From Pseudoalteromonas luteoviolacea (lineage in GTDB: Bacteria > Pseudomonadota > Gammaproteobacteria > Enterobacterales > Alteromonadaceae): DNA of 64,000 nucleotides. Below, piece by piece: positions 50,547 through 60,058 of this stretch (the first letter of the stretch is position 1; each line of letters opens with the position of its first letter). The position numbers were made by a program, and so were the translations under genes. Below the pieces are notes generated by a model, which worked only from the letters and a program-made list of their open reading frames with translations, was not told the DNA's origin and searched no databases. The DNA is taken from contig NZ_MAUJ01000006.1 of assembly GCF_001696455.1 (NCBI RefSeq), forward strand, positions 62,001 through 126,000, written 5' to 3'.

Positions 50547-52391
50547 TTAATCTAAATATTGCCTAAACCATTCTTCTAATACGACCATGGCCCACAAGTT
50601 AAGTGAACGGTCTTTTCTATTAGTGGTAAATTCATCAATTATCTGTTGGACATATTTATAATCAAAGATCCCTCTCTTTTCGATTACACTTTTTGACAAG
50701 TACTCTTCCAACAATGGCGCTAAATCACGCTTCAGCCATATGCCCATTGGCGGATTAAGACCAAGTTTTTTCTTCGCGATGATTTGATCAGGTACCTTTC
50801 CTTGCAGTAACCTTTTCATTAAGTACTTAGTTTGACCATTTTTGATTCTCCATTGCGAGTCTATACTTGTCATAAACTCAACGATGTTATGATCAATCAA
50901 TGGGAACCTTACTTCAAACGCATTTGCCATACTCATAATATCTCCATAGTACAACATATCGTTGGGTAAATATGTTCTTAAATCAACTAGGGAGCTTGTG
51001 ATTATACCATCACCAGTATCCAACGAGTTCCAGCTATCATAAACGATACTGCTAAAACCGATGTCGTCTTTAAATAGCTTACTTAAATCTTCATCGCTAA
51101 TGTACGCCGACCAGTCATCATACCTTTGTGCTGCATCTTTACCAAGTGAAGATGCAAATGCTTTTATTCTACGAGGCAAATGGTTGCCTGATGTATTCTC
51201 TGGGATTAAGTCTGTAACCTTTGCAATCCCATTAAATACAAATTTAGGAACCGCATTCAACTTTTCAGCTAATTGAACCCCCTGATATTTTGGGTAACCA
51301 CCAAAAACCTCATCGCCACCATCACCCGCAAGCGCGACTGTTGCAAATTTCTTAGTCTCTTTTGTTAACTCATGAATAAGCAAAGACGTTGGGCTAGCAA
51401 AAGGTTCCCCAAAATGCTTCACCATTTTAGGTAATAGACTGACGACATCAGGTTTAATTAATATCTCTTGGTGATTAGTATTAAAATGCTTCGCCATTAA
51501 CATTGCATCGCTAGACTCATCATAGCTATCGGCATTTTCAAAACCCAGGGTATAGGTGTTGATTTTCTTTTCCGAATTCTTCTGCATGTAGTAAAGAATA
51601 AGGCTACTATCAATACCACCACTTAAAAACGATCCCAATTCAACATCAGCGATCATTCGAGTCTTAACAGAATCATCGAAAAGGTAATCTAGCTCTTCAA
51701 GTATTTCACCTTCGCTTAAGCCTAAGTTTTTACCGACAAATTGCGATGCTTCCCAATACGGTTTACTCGTTAACTCACCATCTTTTAATTTCATAACATG
51801 GCCAGGAGGTAACTTTTTAATATCCGTAAAAATCGTATCGGGACAAGGCACGTATAAGTACTTCATGTACTGCCTGATCGCCTCTTGGTTGATACTTGGC
51901 TTCTCTTCAAGTAGCTTTGCAATTACATTTATTTCACTCGCAAAAATGAACTTACCATCTTTGAAGTAATAATTGAGTGGTTTTATGCCAATTCTATCTC
52001 TTGCACAAAACAGTTCATCGTCAACTGAATTGTAAATTACAAAAGAAAACATCCCTCTCAATTTGTGTACGAATTCATCACCATATTCGATATAGGCGTA
52101 TAACATCGCCTCGGTATCAGATTTTGTTTTGAATGGGTACTTTCCGGCCAGATCTTTTCGTAAATCGGCATGGTTATACACTTCACCATTAAAAACGATG
52201 ACATATTTTCCACACTCGGAGTAAAAAGGTTGATTCGACTCTTCGTTGTGATCAACAACAGCCAGTCTGTTGTGCCCCAACGTATAACCACCGATATACG
52301 TATAGTCAGAGCTATCAGGTCCCCTATGAGGAGCAAGACTCAAGAAGTCATTATTTTCGCTTTTAAAATTAAATCCAACTATTCCACACAT
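50547..52391 (-). CDS. asnB: Asparagine synthase family, glutamine-hydrolysing
   Basis: The 614-residue protein begins 'MCGIVGFNFKSENNDF' with Cys2 as N-terminal nucleophile of a class II glutaminase domain (to about residue 190). The synthase domain has the ATP PP-loop 'LGSFLSGGIDSSLILYYM' and 'VALAGDGGDEVFGGYPKYQG'. In polysaccharide loci, AsnB-like proteins often amidate a sugar carboxyl group (WbpS-type), and this is a likelier role here than asparagine supply. Located next to an acyltransferase and the WbpG system. Confidence 0.92.
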   Translation of the reverse strand: MCGIVGFNFKSENNDFLSLAPHRGPDSSDYTYIGGYTLGHNRLAVVDHNEESNQPFYSECGKYVIVFNGEVYNHADLRKDLAGKYPFKTKSDTEAMLYAYIEYGDEFVHKLRGMFSFVIYNSVDDELFCARDRIGIKPLNYYFKDGKFIFASEINVIAKLLEEKPSINQEAIRQYMKYLYVPCPDTIFTDIKKLPPGHVMKLKDGELTSKPYWEASQFVGKNLGLSEGEILEELDYLFDDSVKTRMIADVELGSFLSGGIDSSLILYYMQKNSEKKINTYTLGFENADSYDESSDAMLMAKHFNTNHQEILIKPDVVSLLPKMVKHFGEPFASPTSLLIHELTKETKKFATVALAGDGGDEVFGGYPKYQGVQLAEKLNAVPKFVFNGIAKVTDLIPENTSGNHLPRRIKAFASSLGKDAAQRYDDWSAYISDEDLSKLFKDDIGFSSIVYDSWNSLDTGDGIITSSLVDLRTYLPNDMLYYGDIMSMANAFEVRFPLIDHNIVEFMTSIDSQWRIKNGQTKYLMKRLLQGKVPDQIIAKKKLGLNPPMGIWLKRDLAPLLEEYLSKSVIEKRGIFDYKYVQQIIDEFTTNRKDRSLNLWAMVVLEEWFRQYLD

Positions 52392-52438
52392 TTTTTTCTC
52401 TAAAAATTTTAATACCTGTGCTCAGCACAGGGTGAGAC

Positions 52439-53560
52439 CTAAATAGCCTTAACCGGCTTGCTTTTATTAAGAACCATCTTTCTAAAATAACTAACGCTTT
52501 CTAACCTTCGAGCTAGGTATGCTGATAGCATTACAGTGAAAGCATAAAGTAAAGAAGCACTTACTATTTTTAACAACAGACTAAATTCCATAAAGCTCTC
52601 TCCAATTAAAGAGAAAGCAAGTAAATAAATTGGAAAATGAACAAGGTATAAAGTATAGCTAAAATAAGCATACCCCTTAAAACACCAAAGCCAACTAGGC
52701 AAGTAAAGCGACTTTATAAATATGCAAATCAACATAAAAATCAAAGTGATTCTAGTCAGTTCAAATAGTGTTACTACCGCTCTTCCTTCCGGAATTAGAT
52801 AGCCATAGTGACCTACCAAATAGAGGCAACACAACAACAGCCCCCAACCTAATAATGAACGGTTGATTTTGATCAACCCACGCAAGTGCAGACAACTTAC
52901 TGCTCCCATTATCCAGCAGGCCAGATGTATAAAGTACTGCGTGTTATATGAGTAGATCTGATACATCAAGAATAAAATTGCAATCAATCCAGCATATACA
53001 TTCCTATTAACAGCGAACATTATAGCGGCGCAAGCGAGCATATATATATTAAATTCAAGTGCAACAGACCAAAGCGGCCCATTATTACCTATCGTCTCTA
53101 TCCCTTTAATAACCTCATTTAATAGAAGAAAAGTAAACACATAATTTTTAAAGTCAAAGCTCACATGTTCTCTTAATATAGGAAAAGGGAAATTACCTCC
53201 TCCTAGATCTGTTATTTGAAAGTAAGCACAAAAAAAATAAACACCTACTGACAATGTCAACGCAAATAATAATGGGGGATAAACCCTATCAACTCTACTA
53301 GCAATAAATAATCGAGAGTGAAAACCATCAAACCTTTCAATATTATCCAATATGGAGTTCATTATAAAAACCCCTGATATGACAAAGAAAATCATAATTA
53401 AAATTTCGCCAATGTCATAAGAAAAAATAGAAAAGAAAGTGTCCACTCCATTTATAGGTACATAGAACGCCTGTAATAAATGAGCGAAGCTAATATACAT
53501 GCACCCAATACCCCTAAACCAATCTGATAAATCACATACTTTCTGATCAATTTTTTTCAT
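52439..53560 (-). CDS. Acyltransferase 3 family membrane protein
   Basis: With ATG 53558-53560 (AAGGAAG upstream) the product is 373 residues with about ten membrane helices. The family head 'LSDWFRGIGCMYISFAHLLQAF' has the conserved His (in place of the usual R-x-x-x-x-x-x-H set) and later 'FSYTLYLVHFPIYLLAF'. Such proteins add acetyl or other acyl groups to surface glycans at the inner membrane. Its gene is between wzy and asnB. The acyl donor and target sugar are unknown. Confidence 0.88.
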   Translation of the reverse strand: MKKIDQKVCDLSDWFRGIGCMYISFAHLLQAFYVPINGVDTFFSIFSYDIGEILIMIFFVISGVFIMNSILDNIERFDGFHSRLFIASRVDRVYPPLLFALTLSVGVYFFCAYFQITDLGGGNFPFPILREHVSFDFKNYVFTFLLLNEVIKGIETIGNNGPLWSVALEFNIYMLACAAIMFAVNRNVYAGLIAILFLMYQIYSYNTQYFIHLACWIMGAVSCLHLRGLIKINRSLLGWGLLLCCLYLVGHYGYLIPEGRAVVTLFELTRITLIFMLICIFIKSLYLPSWLWCFKGYAYFSYTLYLVHFPIYLLAFSLIGESFMEFSLLLKIVSASLLYAFTVMLSAYLARRLESVSYFRKMVLNKSKPVKAI

Positions 53561-53596
53561 ATACGAGCTTCCTTGCAATAACAAAGTACTTAGTCG

Positions 53597-54889
53597 CTAC
53601 CGACTCAATTTGAATCTAGTTGAAACAAGGAACACAAGACTCATTATAATAAGAAACGAAAACCCATTTGCGGTCCCAAAAACGCCATAAATTGGGGAGA
53701 ATGTAAACGCGACCAATAAATAGCAAAAAAGGAAGCGTTCATAGAAATAGAGTTTCTTAACGTTTCTAGCCATAAATCCAAAGTAAAAACTACAAACACA
53801 TAAAAACAATATACTTCCAATAAAGCCAAAGTCTACATACAAAGAGCCTGGTAAAGTTAAGTAAACACCTTCAATTAATAGTGCACTTCTACCTGAAGAA
53901 TAAATATCAAAACCAAAAAGAATGTCAAAAACTCGAGCTAATAAAGGGAAATTATAACCACCAGAAAGGAATGGTTCATAGTCTATAGCAAAGTATTGAT
54001 TTAAATATGTAAAGCTATGGGTAACGTAAAATATCAAATAAATTAACACCGAATATATTTCAAGTAAGAACCCTGTCAAACCTTCTGGTTTAGAGACTTT
54101 AACACTATACTCTCGCTCCAAATACTCCAGCATATAACCTACTTCAAACCCTTGAATACTGAACCTTTCAATAAAAATATTTAATGAGAAGAAGAAGAAA
54201 TATAAAAGCGCAGAATACAAAATAAACTTGGAAAGCAAGCTGGATTTTACTTTGCTCTCAGCACGATTAGCAAAAAAGACCTTTGAGTAAAAGAAGATAA
54301 ATAGAATACTGATAAAGAAACCATTTCTTCCCCCGGATAGGAATAAACAGCAAATACCTACAAATGCAATTAAGCTATAGATAATTTTCTTCTTTCTCGC
54401 TAGTTCGTAATTTTCCATAATAAACACATAGAAAATAGGCGATATCGCAGACAAAAGAGTTATCAATGCTCCAGATAATGAGTTTCTTGGGCCGCTCATA
54501 TGCTCAGCTTCACGCTGCGCAACAATCCCGCCTAAACTTGCACCTTTTAAAAACAGGAAATCAAACAATGCGACTACAGGAAAAATGAATGCTAATACTA
54601 ATAAAAATTTTGCGACCCTATCAATATTCGAGTTATTTTCACCAATGAAGTTACTTTTCTCCGGCAACTGACTAATAGCACTTTCACTACGAACAAGGAA
54701 AAACCCTATTATATAGCTAAGATAGGGTAATAAAATTGACAAACCAATAAACACAACCAAATATAAACTTATTTCTTCATGTGATATTGGCCCATAAGCT
54801 CGAAGAAATACAACTATCACCCATGGAATAAAAAAGAACATAGAAAAATATATAAATCTACTTACTGTAAGATTTGAATTAAAAAACAA
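53597..54889 (-). CDS. O-antigen polymerase Wzy-like protein
   Basis: The 430-residue protein is almost entirely hydrophobic, with about eleven membrane helices and a long periplasmic loop near 'VGYMLEYLEREYSVKVSKPEGLTG' and 'FEPFLSGGYNFPL'-like segments. This is the layout of Wzy polymerases that link repeat units in the periplasm. The frame starts with TTG at 54889; an in-frame ATG at 54841 would cut into the first helix, so the start is uncertain. The gene is strongly AT-rich, as is common for wzy. No sequence signature is decisive. Confidence 0.78.
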   Translation of the reverse strand: MFFNSNLTVSRFIYFSMFFFIPWVIVVFLRAYGPISHEEISLYLVVFIGLSILLPYLSYIIGFFLVRSESAISQLPEKSNFIGENNSNIDRVAKFLLVLAFIFPVVALFDFLFLKGASLGGIVAQREAEHMSGPRNSLSGALITLLSAISPIFYVFIMENYELARKKKIIYSLIAFVGICCLFLSGGRNGFFISILFIFFYSKVFFANRAESKVKSSLLSKFILYSALLYFFFFSLNIFIERFSIQGFEVGYMLEYLEREYSVKVSKPEGLTGFLLEIYSVLIYLIFYVTHSFTYLNQYFAIDYEPFLSGGYNFPLLARVFDILFGFDIYSSGRSALLIEGVYLTLPGSLYVDFGFIGSILFLCVCSFYFGFMARNVKKLYFYERFLFCYLLVAFTFSPIYGVFGTANGFSFLIIMSLVFLVSTRFKLSR

Positions 54890-54936
54890 AATTTATATAC
54901 TCCATAGTGGCTGAGTCCAAGAGTTAGAAACAACTA

Positions 54937-56088
54937 TTAAAAATCTTTTTTAGAAGTCGATTTATAAACTGAATATAATAGAAAACAAGAGTACACATTA
55001 AGTAAAATTCCCGTTTTCAGTAACTGAGCCCAATACACTGTGTCATTCAAAATAAAAATATACGAAAAGGCTATGTTAACAATAAATATTCCAAAAAATA
55101 TTGCTGTCATTTTTTTCTGCATCCCCTTGTAAAGAGCAACAGCAGAAATGCTATTGATAGAGAAAAAATTGCCAACAAAAGCAACTTGAATCATTGCGAT
55201 TAGCATTAAATCAGGAAATTCATAAAATTTATCTAGTATTGAAATAAATATTAAAAACAATACGACTAAAACAAAATAGATTTTATATGTAAAAAGTAAA
55301 TTTTTGAAAATTTTATCAAAGTCAATATTGGCAACGCTTTCTCCTAAATTAACAGTATTCACATATCCTATAGTCGTCAATGCCAAAATAACGAATTGAG
55401 ATATATTAAAGGAAAAAGAGTAAGTACCAATAAAATCAGGGTGATACTCTTTAATTATCTCTCTGTCTAAAAAAAACATTCCCATCAGTAATAGTGTGGA
55501 AACATTAATGAAAAACCCTTTTTTGATAAGATTAGTATAGTCTTTAAGCGTTCCAACTTCTCGAAAGTTCAGTTTATCTCTTAAACTAAAAAACGCGGCG
55601 CTGCTCCAAATTATGAAGGTAGATAAAAAAGCGCCTATAAAAATTATCTTCTCAAAACCAAGCGAAGGATAAAAATAAGACAGTGATGCAAACCCAATTA
55701 AAAAGATCGAAATTAAGGGTTTAACCATCAAGGCGAGCGTAAAGTGTCGAGCTACTTGCACTCTCTGCTCTATAATGACCATCATAACCATCAAGAAAGC
55801 AGATACGCTATACAAAAACTGCCCTGAATAATTGTAAAAAACGAGCGAACAAAATAGTGCATGGATAGCACCAAATAAAAGCAATGTTATAAACTTATCT
55901 TGCTTTTCAGTGTAGTTATAGTATAGAAAGCCAGATTGAGCCCCGACTAACACAAAAGGGAAAAAGAATACTATAAATTTATAGTATTCTAATTCAATAT
56001 AAAACTCACTGGAAACCAAATAAGGCATTAACAACACTTCAATAGCTATGAGTGAATATAACGCATATCTAGAAATAATCGTCTTCAT
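54937..56088 (-). CDS. Wzx-like polysaccharide flippase
   Basis: The start is ATG 56086-56088, two bases after the preceding stop. The 383 residues form about ten to twelve membrane helices with few conserved motifs, as usual for MATE/Wzx-type flippases ('GYVNTVNLGESVANIDFDK' loop, Lys-rich tail 'SVYKSTSKKDF'). It should move undecaprenyl-linked repeat units across the inner membrane. It is AT-rich like the neighbouring wzy. A polysaccharide transporter is the best call but the primary sequence is divergent. Confidence 0.78.
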   Translation of the reverse strand: MKTIISRYALYSLIAIEVLLMPYLVSSEFYIELEYYKFIVFFFPFVLVGAQSGFLYYNYTEKQDKFITLLLFGAIHALFCSLVFYNYSGQFLYSVSAFLMVMMVIIEQRVQVARHFTLALMVKPLISIFLIGFASLSYFYPSLGFEKIIFIGAFLSTFIIWSSAAFFSLRDKLNFREVGTLKDYTNLIKKGFFINVSTLLLMGMFFLDREIIKEYHPDFIGTYSFSFNISQFVILALTTIGYVNTVNLGESVANIDFDKIFKNLLFTYKIYFVLVVLFLIFISILDKFYEFPDLMLIAMIQVAFVGNFFSINSISAVALYKGMQKKMTAIFFGIFIVNIAFSYIFILNDTVYWAQLLKTGILLNVYSCFLLYSVYKSTSKKDF

Positions 56089-56090
56089 AG

Positions 56091-57314
56091 TTACCAAATA
56101 ATAGTATTTTGTAATAAATACTCTACAAAGTCGTCTTTTTCTTGTTCCGTTGTGAATTGCTTCACTTCGTATAAAGAGTCATTTTGTTTGGAGAAATAGT
56201 AGTTAGAGCTGATAAAGTATACTTTTTTATCATTAAGTAAAGCTTCAATTCCTGTACTACCAGTCCAGACTGCGACATTGTTAAACATGTCCAAAACTTG
56301 GCCTGTTTCGACATAAGGGTTTATTATCTTTACATTTTTAATATTAAGCAGTTTCTTGTATAACGACTTATCCTGTCTAAAACACATTGCAGGGTGTTCT
56401 TTTAAGTACACATTGAAACCTTCATCAGAGAGCTTTCTTACGACTTCTATCAAACTTGTAAGATAGTCTACGAAGGTAGTATCACTCGCCCAATACTCTA
56501 TGGTTGCTTCAGGATGATAATGCATAGGAATGTATATATCATTATCTGAGACTTTCTCTGGTAACGTTGTACTGAAGTACTTAAATGGAAATAAATCCGT
56601 TAGCTTGTTTACTGTTGCAGCATGAGGTGTAGAGATATAGTCATACTCTAGCCTACCTAAAAGTTTATACTTTAATAAATAGAAATATAAATATTTCAAC
56701 TTATACTTAAAGTAATAACTGATACTGCCTTTAAGTGCTTTGCTAAAAGAAGAAACCATTGGTGATTTATACTTATCAGTTATCTTCTTCTTAAACGTCT
56801 GCACCTCTTCTTGACTAACTTCTCTTATCGCATTGTGCTCGCCAAAAACGGAGACTCTTTTATATCCACCCACAAAAAATGCACAAACGCCATAAACAGC
56901 AATATTGAACTTCTCTGCCATTTGCACCATCACATCCATGACATAATTATCTACTGGATGGACAACGAGTACTTTAAAGCTATTTTTAGAATAAAGTTCA
57001 TAAAAGTACTTAGCCACTTTAACGACTAATTCTTTAGCTTCAAAGTAGCTGATATTTCTCAATAGACGATCTTTAAGAATCACTTCTTCAATGCTAATGG
57101 TATTCTTTACAGCTAACCAGCCATCTGAATGAAGATCGGATATATTCTGCTTTTGCAAATCGACAAAGTGATCTGCACCGGGGTACTCTGAAATTGTTGT
57201 ATATTTTTCTAACCCTAAAAATTCTTTCGAAAACCTTAATGTTATATCATTAAAGTTATTACATCTTCCGACACAAACCAGTGCTTCACTTCGGTTCAAA
57301 TTATTGAATTTCAT
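56091..57314 (-). CDS. Capsule-type glycosyltransferase (KpsS/KpsC-like fold), divergent
   Basis: The start is ATG 57312-57314, overlapping the preceding gene by 14 bases. The 407 residues show no clean family in the first half. The second half carries 'DIYIPMHYHPEATIEYW', 'VYLKEHPAM' and 'VAVWTGSTGIEALLNDKKVYFIS', the pattern of capsule polysaccharide-type GT-B transferases (Kdo/CMP-sugar using). With neuA just upstream in the operon, a CMP-nonulosonate transferase is a sensible guess. This is inference from motifs and neighbours. Confidence 0.65.
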   Translation of the reverse strand: MKFNNLNRSEALVCVGRCNNFNDITLRFSKEFLGLEKYTTISEYPGADHFVDLQKQNISDLHSDGWLAVKNTISIEEVILKDRLLRNISYFEAKELVVKVAKYFYELYSKNSFKVLVVHPVDNYVMDVMVQMAEKFNIAVYGVCAFFVGGYKRVSVFGEHNAIREVSQEEVQTFKKKITDKYKSPMVSSFSKALKGSISYYFKYKLKYLYFYLLKYKLLGRLEYDYISTPHAATVNKLTDLFPFKYFSTTLPEKVSDNDIYIPMHYHPEATIEYWASDTTFVDYLTSLIEVVRKLSDEGFNVYLKEHPAMCFRQDKSLYKKLLNIKNVKIINPYVETGQVLDMFNNVAVWTGSTGIEALLNDKKVYFISSNYYFSKQNDSLYEVKQFTTEQEKDDFVEYLLQNTIIW

Positions 57315-58326
57315 TAAAATCGTTCGCTTTTTTGAAGTCATCTGGGCGTCCAATATCGATCCAGTATTGGTTATAGCTGTAAGCAGTTACAGGCAAATCT
57401 TCATTCATCAACTCAGAGAATAAAGTTGGCATATCGTAAAAAGTATCTTGAGGTACTCTATTGATAACTTTGGGATCAATACAGTAAACCCCACTGTTTA
57501 TATTGAAAAGAATACGAGGCTTTTCTTTTAGGCCAGTGATCTTGTCACCTTCCGTTTCAATGACGCCATACGGGACTATGTGTTCATACTCTTTTACGCA
57601 CATCGTTGCCATGCTGGAAGAACGTTCATGAAAGTCAACCAATTCAGCATAGTTAATGTCAGCAAGTACATCGCCGTTGCTAATCAGCATCGGTTCACCA
57701 TGCTGCTCTTCAATTAACGCGAGTGCACCAGCAGTACCTAAGCGCTTACTTTCTTCCAAATAGCGTACTTGAATGCCAAACTTCTTACCGTCTTGAAAGT
57801 AATCTTTAATGATCTCTTTTTTATAGTTCACGGCCAAATAGAACTTAGTAAATCCCTGCTCGACAAAATTTTCAATAATTCGCTCAAGAATTGGTTTACC
57901 ACGCACTTGTAGCATTGGTTTTGGCAGTTCTTTCGTTAACTCACCTAAGCGAGACCCTAGTCCACCAGCCATAATTACGACCCAGTTATCTCGTGTCGAG
58001 AAATCGAGTTCGTCTAAGGTAAACATACCAACATAATTTCTTTCGTGATCAACCAAAGGCAATTGACGACGCTTAATGCTTTTTAAAAATTGTACTTTTT
58101 GCTGCTCACTTGAGCTCGGATCAAGCGTATAAGGTTCTTTATTGATTATGCTTTCAAGATTTAAATTTTTATAAAGAATCGCTTTGCGAATATCACCATC
58201 AGTAATGATCCCAGCAAACTTACCATCTTTGTCTATTACTGGTAGTATGCCATTTCCATTCGAATCTAGTAGTTCAATTGCCAACTCAAAGCTAGGGTTT
58301 TCACTTAACTTTAAAACACTACTCAT
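57301..58326 (-). CDS. Nucleotidyltransferase with tandem CBS domains (PtmE-like)
   Basis: With ATG 58324-58326 the product is 341 residues. Two CBS repeats (about 1-115, 'GNGILPVIDKDGKFAGIITDGDIRKA' and 'RRQLPLVDHERNYVGMFTLDEL') precede an NTP-transferase domain ('WVVIMAGGLGSRLGELTKELPKPML', 'MLISNGDVLADINYAEL', 'WIDIGRPDDFKKAN'). This layout is that of PtmE, which makes GDP-glucosamine for legionaminic acid in Campylobacter. The start sits inside the neuA end (overlap of eight bases). Confidence 0.9.
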   Translation of the reverse strand: MSSVLKLSENPSFELAIELLDSNGNGILPVIDKDGKFAGIITDGDIRKAILYKNLNLESIINKEPYTLDPSSSEQQKVQFLKSIKRRQLPLVDHERNYVGMFTLDELDFSTRDNWVVIMAGGLGSRLGELTKELPKPMLQVRGKPILERIIENFVEQGFTKFYLAVNYKKEIIKDYFQDGKKFGIQVRYLEESKRLGTAGALALIEEQHGEPMLISNGDVLADINYAELVDFHERSSSMATMCVKEYEHIVPYGVIETEGDKITGLKEKPRILFNINSGVYCIDPKVINRVPQDTFYDMPTLFSELMNEDLPVTAYSYNQYWIDIGRPDDFKKANDFNEIQ

Positions 58327-59002
58327 CTCGATTTCTCCCAAGCAAGAACTCAGCATATCTAAAGTCTTCTTCCGTATCGATGTCGACAGAGCGCTCTCTT
58401 GGCATGATGTAAGCTTTAGTCGATTCATCGAAGTAGTTTCGGCTTCTAATCAACTGAGTATTAAATACGTATACTGCACCAGTTGGATAATGCGACATTC
58501 TAAACTTCTGCCTATTATCTAACTTATCTTCAAAGATATTTTCGAGGCTGCCGTCTTCTTTTATGTATTTATGCCACGTAAGAGGGTGATGTTCCTCTGT
58601 GTAGCTGATAACAGATCGCGCATTCGAGTTTTTATACATCTCAATAGACTTATCAATATCTTCCGTCGATCTCAATGGCGATGTTGGTTGCAACACCACA
58701 AATGACTCGATGTTCATGGAAAAATCTTTTTCTAATCTGTCTATTGTATAGATATAATTGTCAATTGCTTGGGCTTCATCCGTTGCTAACTCAGCAGGCC
58801 TCAAGAACGTTTCCCTAGCACCATGCTCAATAGCAATCCGATAAATCTCTTCGCAATCAGTTGAAATAATAATATCTGTTATATGTTTTGATGCTTTCGC
58901 GGCTTCAATGGTGTAAGCAATCATGGGCTTACCTAACAGATCCTTAATATTCTTTCCTGGAAGCCCTTTCGAGCCTCCACGAGCAGGTATAATTGCTATC
59001 AT
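58319..59002 (-). CDS. neuA: Acylneuraminate cytidylyltransferase (CMP-nonulosonate synthetase)
   Basis: The 227-residue protein starts 'MIAIIPARGGSKGLPGKNIKDL', the nucleotide-binding signature of the family, and has 'VVLQPTSPLRSTEDIDKSIEMY' and 'TEEDFRYAEFLLGR'. It transfers CMP to the anomeric carbon of a nonulosonic acid such as legionaminic, pseudaminic or neuraminic acid. Its start is directly after the NeuB stop with no gap. The sugar type is set by other genes. Confidence 0.94.
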   Translation of the reverse strand: MIAIIPARGGSKGLPGKNIKDLLGKPMIAYTIEAAKASKHITDIIISTDCEEIYRIAIEHGARETFLRPAELATDEAQAIDNYIYTIDRLEKDFSMNIESFVVLQPTSPLRSTEDIDKSIEMYKNSNARSVISYTEEHHPLTWHKYIKEDGSLENIFEDKLDNRQKFRMSHYPTGAVYVFNTQLIRSRNYFDESTKAYIMPRERSVDIDTEEDFRYAEFLLGRNRDE

Positions 59003-60058
59003 TTATGACAAGTCATCTTTAGTTAAAATGTAGTCATAAGGTAGATCTTTATTCACCGTTAGACCAACAATAAACTCAGCAAACTCTGGTTGGATACCAG
59101 TGCCTGGGCGCTTAAACTCTAGGTCTTCTAGTGCGATCGTATCACCAGCTTTCATTGATCGAGTTAACACGATGCTGCGTCTAAATTCTTCTTTTTTCTC
59201 GTCAGACTCAGTAGCAGAAATTCGGAAGCTACCTAATGCATCATTAATACGCTTTGCACCGCTCACGATCTGTTGCATTTCATCTTGCGTTGCAGAAACT
59301 TTGTGATCCCACCCTTCCATATTTTTATCAAGCGTGAAATGTTTCTCAATTACAGCAGCACCCATAGCGACAGAAGCTAGTGGGATTTCAACACCAATCG
59401 TGTGATCAGAAAATCCAATTGGATAATTCGGGTATGCTTGCTGTAGTGTTTTGATGTTATTTAAGTGCACATCGCTGTCTACCGGCGGGTATGTAGATAC
59501 ACAGTGCAAAATACAAATATCAGTATTGCCTGCATTTTCAATTGTTTTAACCGCTTTATCAATTTCAGATAACTCGCTTAAACCAGTAGAGATAATAATT
59601 GGCTTACCTTTACGTGCTAAGTAGTCTAGGAATGGATAGTTGTTTAGATCCATAGACGCAACTTTAATAAAAGGTGACTCTAATTTGTCTACCAAGAAGT
59701 CTACTTCCGAGCGGCAAAACGGTGTTGAAGAACAGTCAATTCCTACCTCAGCAGCAAACGACTTCATTTCAAGCAGCTCTTCTTCAGAAATAGAGTATTC
59801 TTCTACGATTTCTTCCATTGTGAAATCATCTCTATCTCTATAATCATCTGCGATAAAGTAGTTATCGTCGTATTTCTTACGACTAAATACGGAGTCTTTT
59901 GACCAGCTTTGAAACTTAACACAATCTGCACCAGCTTCTTTTGCCTGAATGATTAACTTTTTAGCCAGCTCCATATCACCATTGTGGTTTGCGCCTAATT
60001 CAGCGATGATATATGGTGTGCAAAAGTTAAAAATCTCTTTAGATTCAGTTAATTTCAT
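59003..60058 (-). CDS. neuB: Nonulosonic acid synthase NeuB-like
   Basis: The 351-residue protein has the NeuB TIM barrel ('IAELGANHNGDMELAKKLIIQAKEAGADCVKFQ', 'STPFCRSEVDFL', 'GFSDHTIGVEIPLASVAMGA', 'EKHFTLDKNMEGWDHKVS') and a C-terminal SAF antifreeze-like domain ('IVLTRSMKAGDTIALEDL'). It condenses a 6-carbon sugar with phosphoenolpyruvate to a nine-carbon acid. Together with legB, legC and the PtmE-like gene, legionaminic-type acid is the most probable product. The ribosome site GAGGATG precedes ATG. Confidence 0.94.
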   Translation of the reverse strand: MKLTESKEIFNFCTPYIIAELGANHNGDMELAKKLIIQAKEAGADCVKFQSWSKDSVFSRKKYDDNYFIADDYRDRDDFTMEEIVEEYSISEEELLEMKSFAAEVGIDCSSTPFCRSEVDFLVDKLESPFIKVASMDLNNYPFLDYLARKGKPIIISTGLSELSEIDKAVKTIENAGNTDICILHCVSTYPPVDSDVHLNNIKTLQQAYPNYPIGFSDHTIGVEIPLASVAMGAAVIEKHFTLDKNMEGWDHKVSATQDEMQQIVSGAKRINDALGSFRISATESDEKKEEFRRSIVLTRSMKAGDTIALEDLEFKRPGTGIQPEFAEFIVGLTVNKDLPYDYILTKDDLS

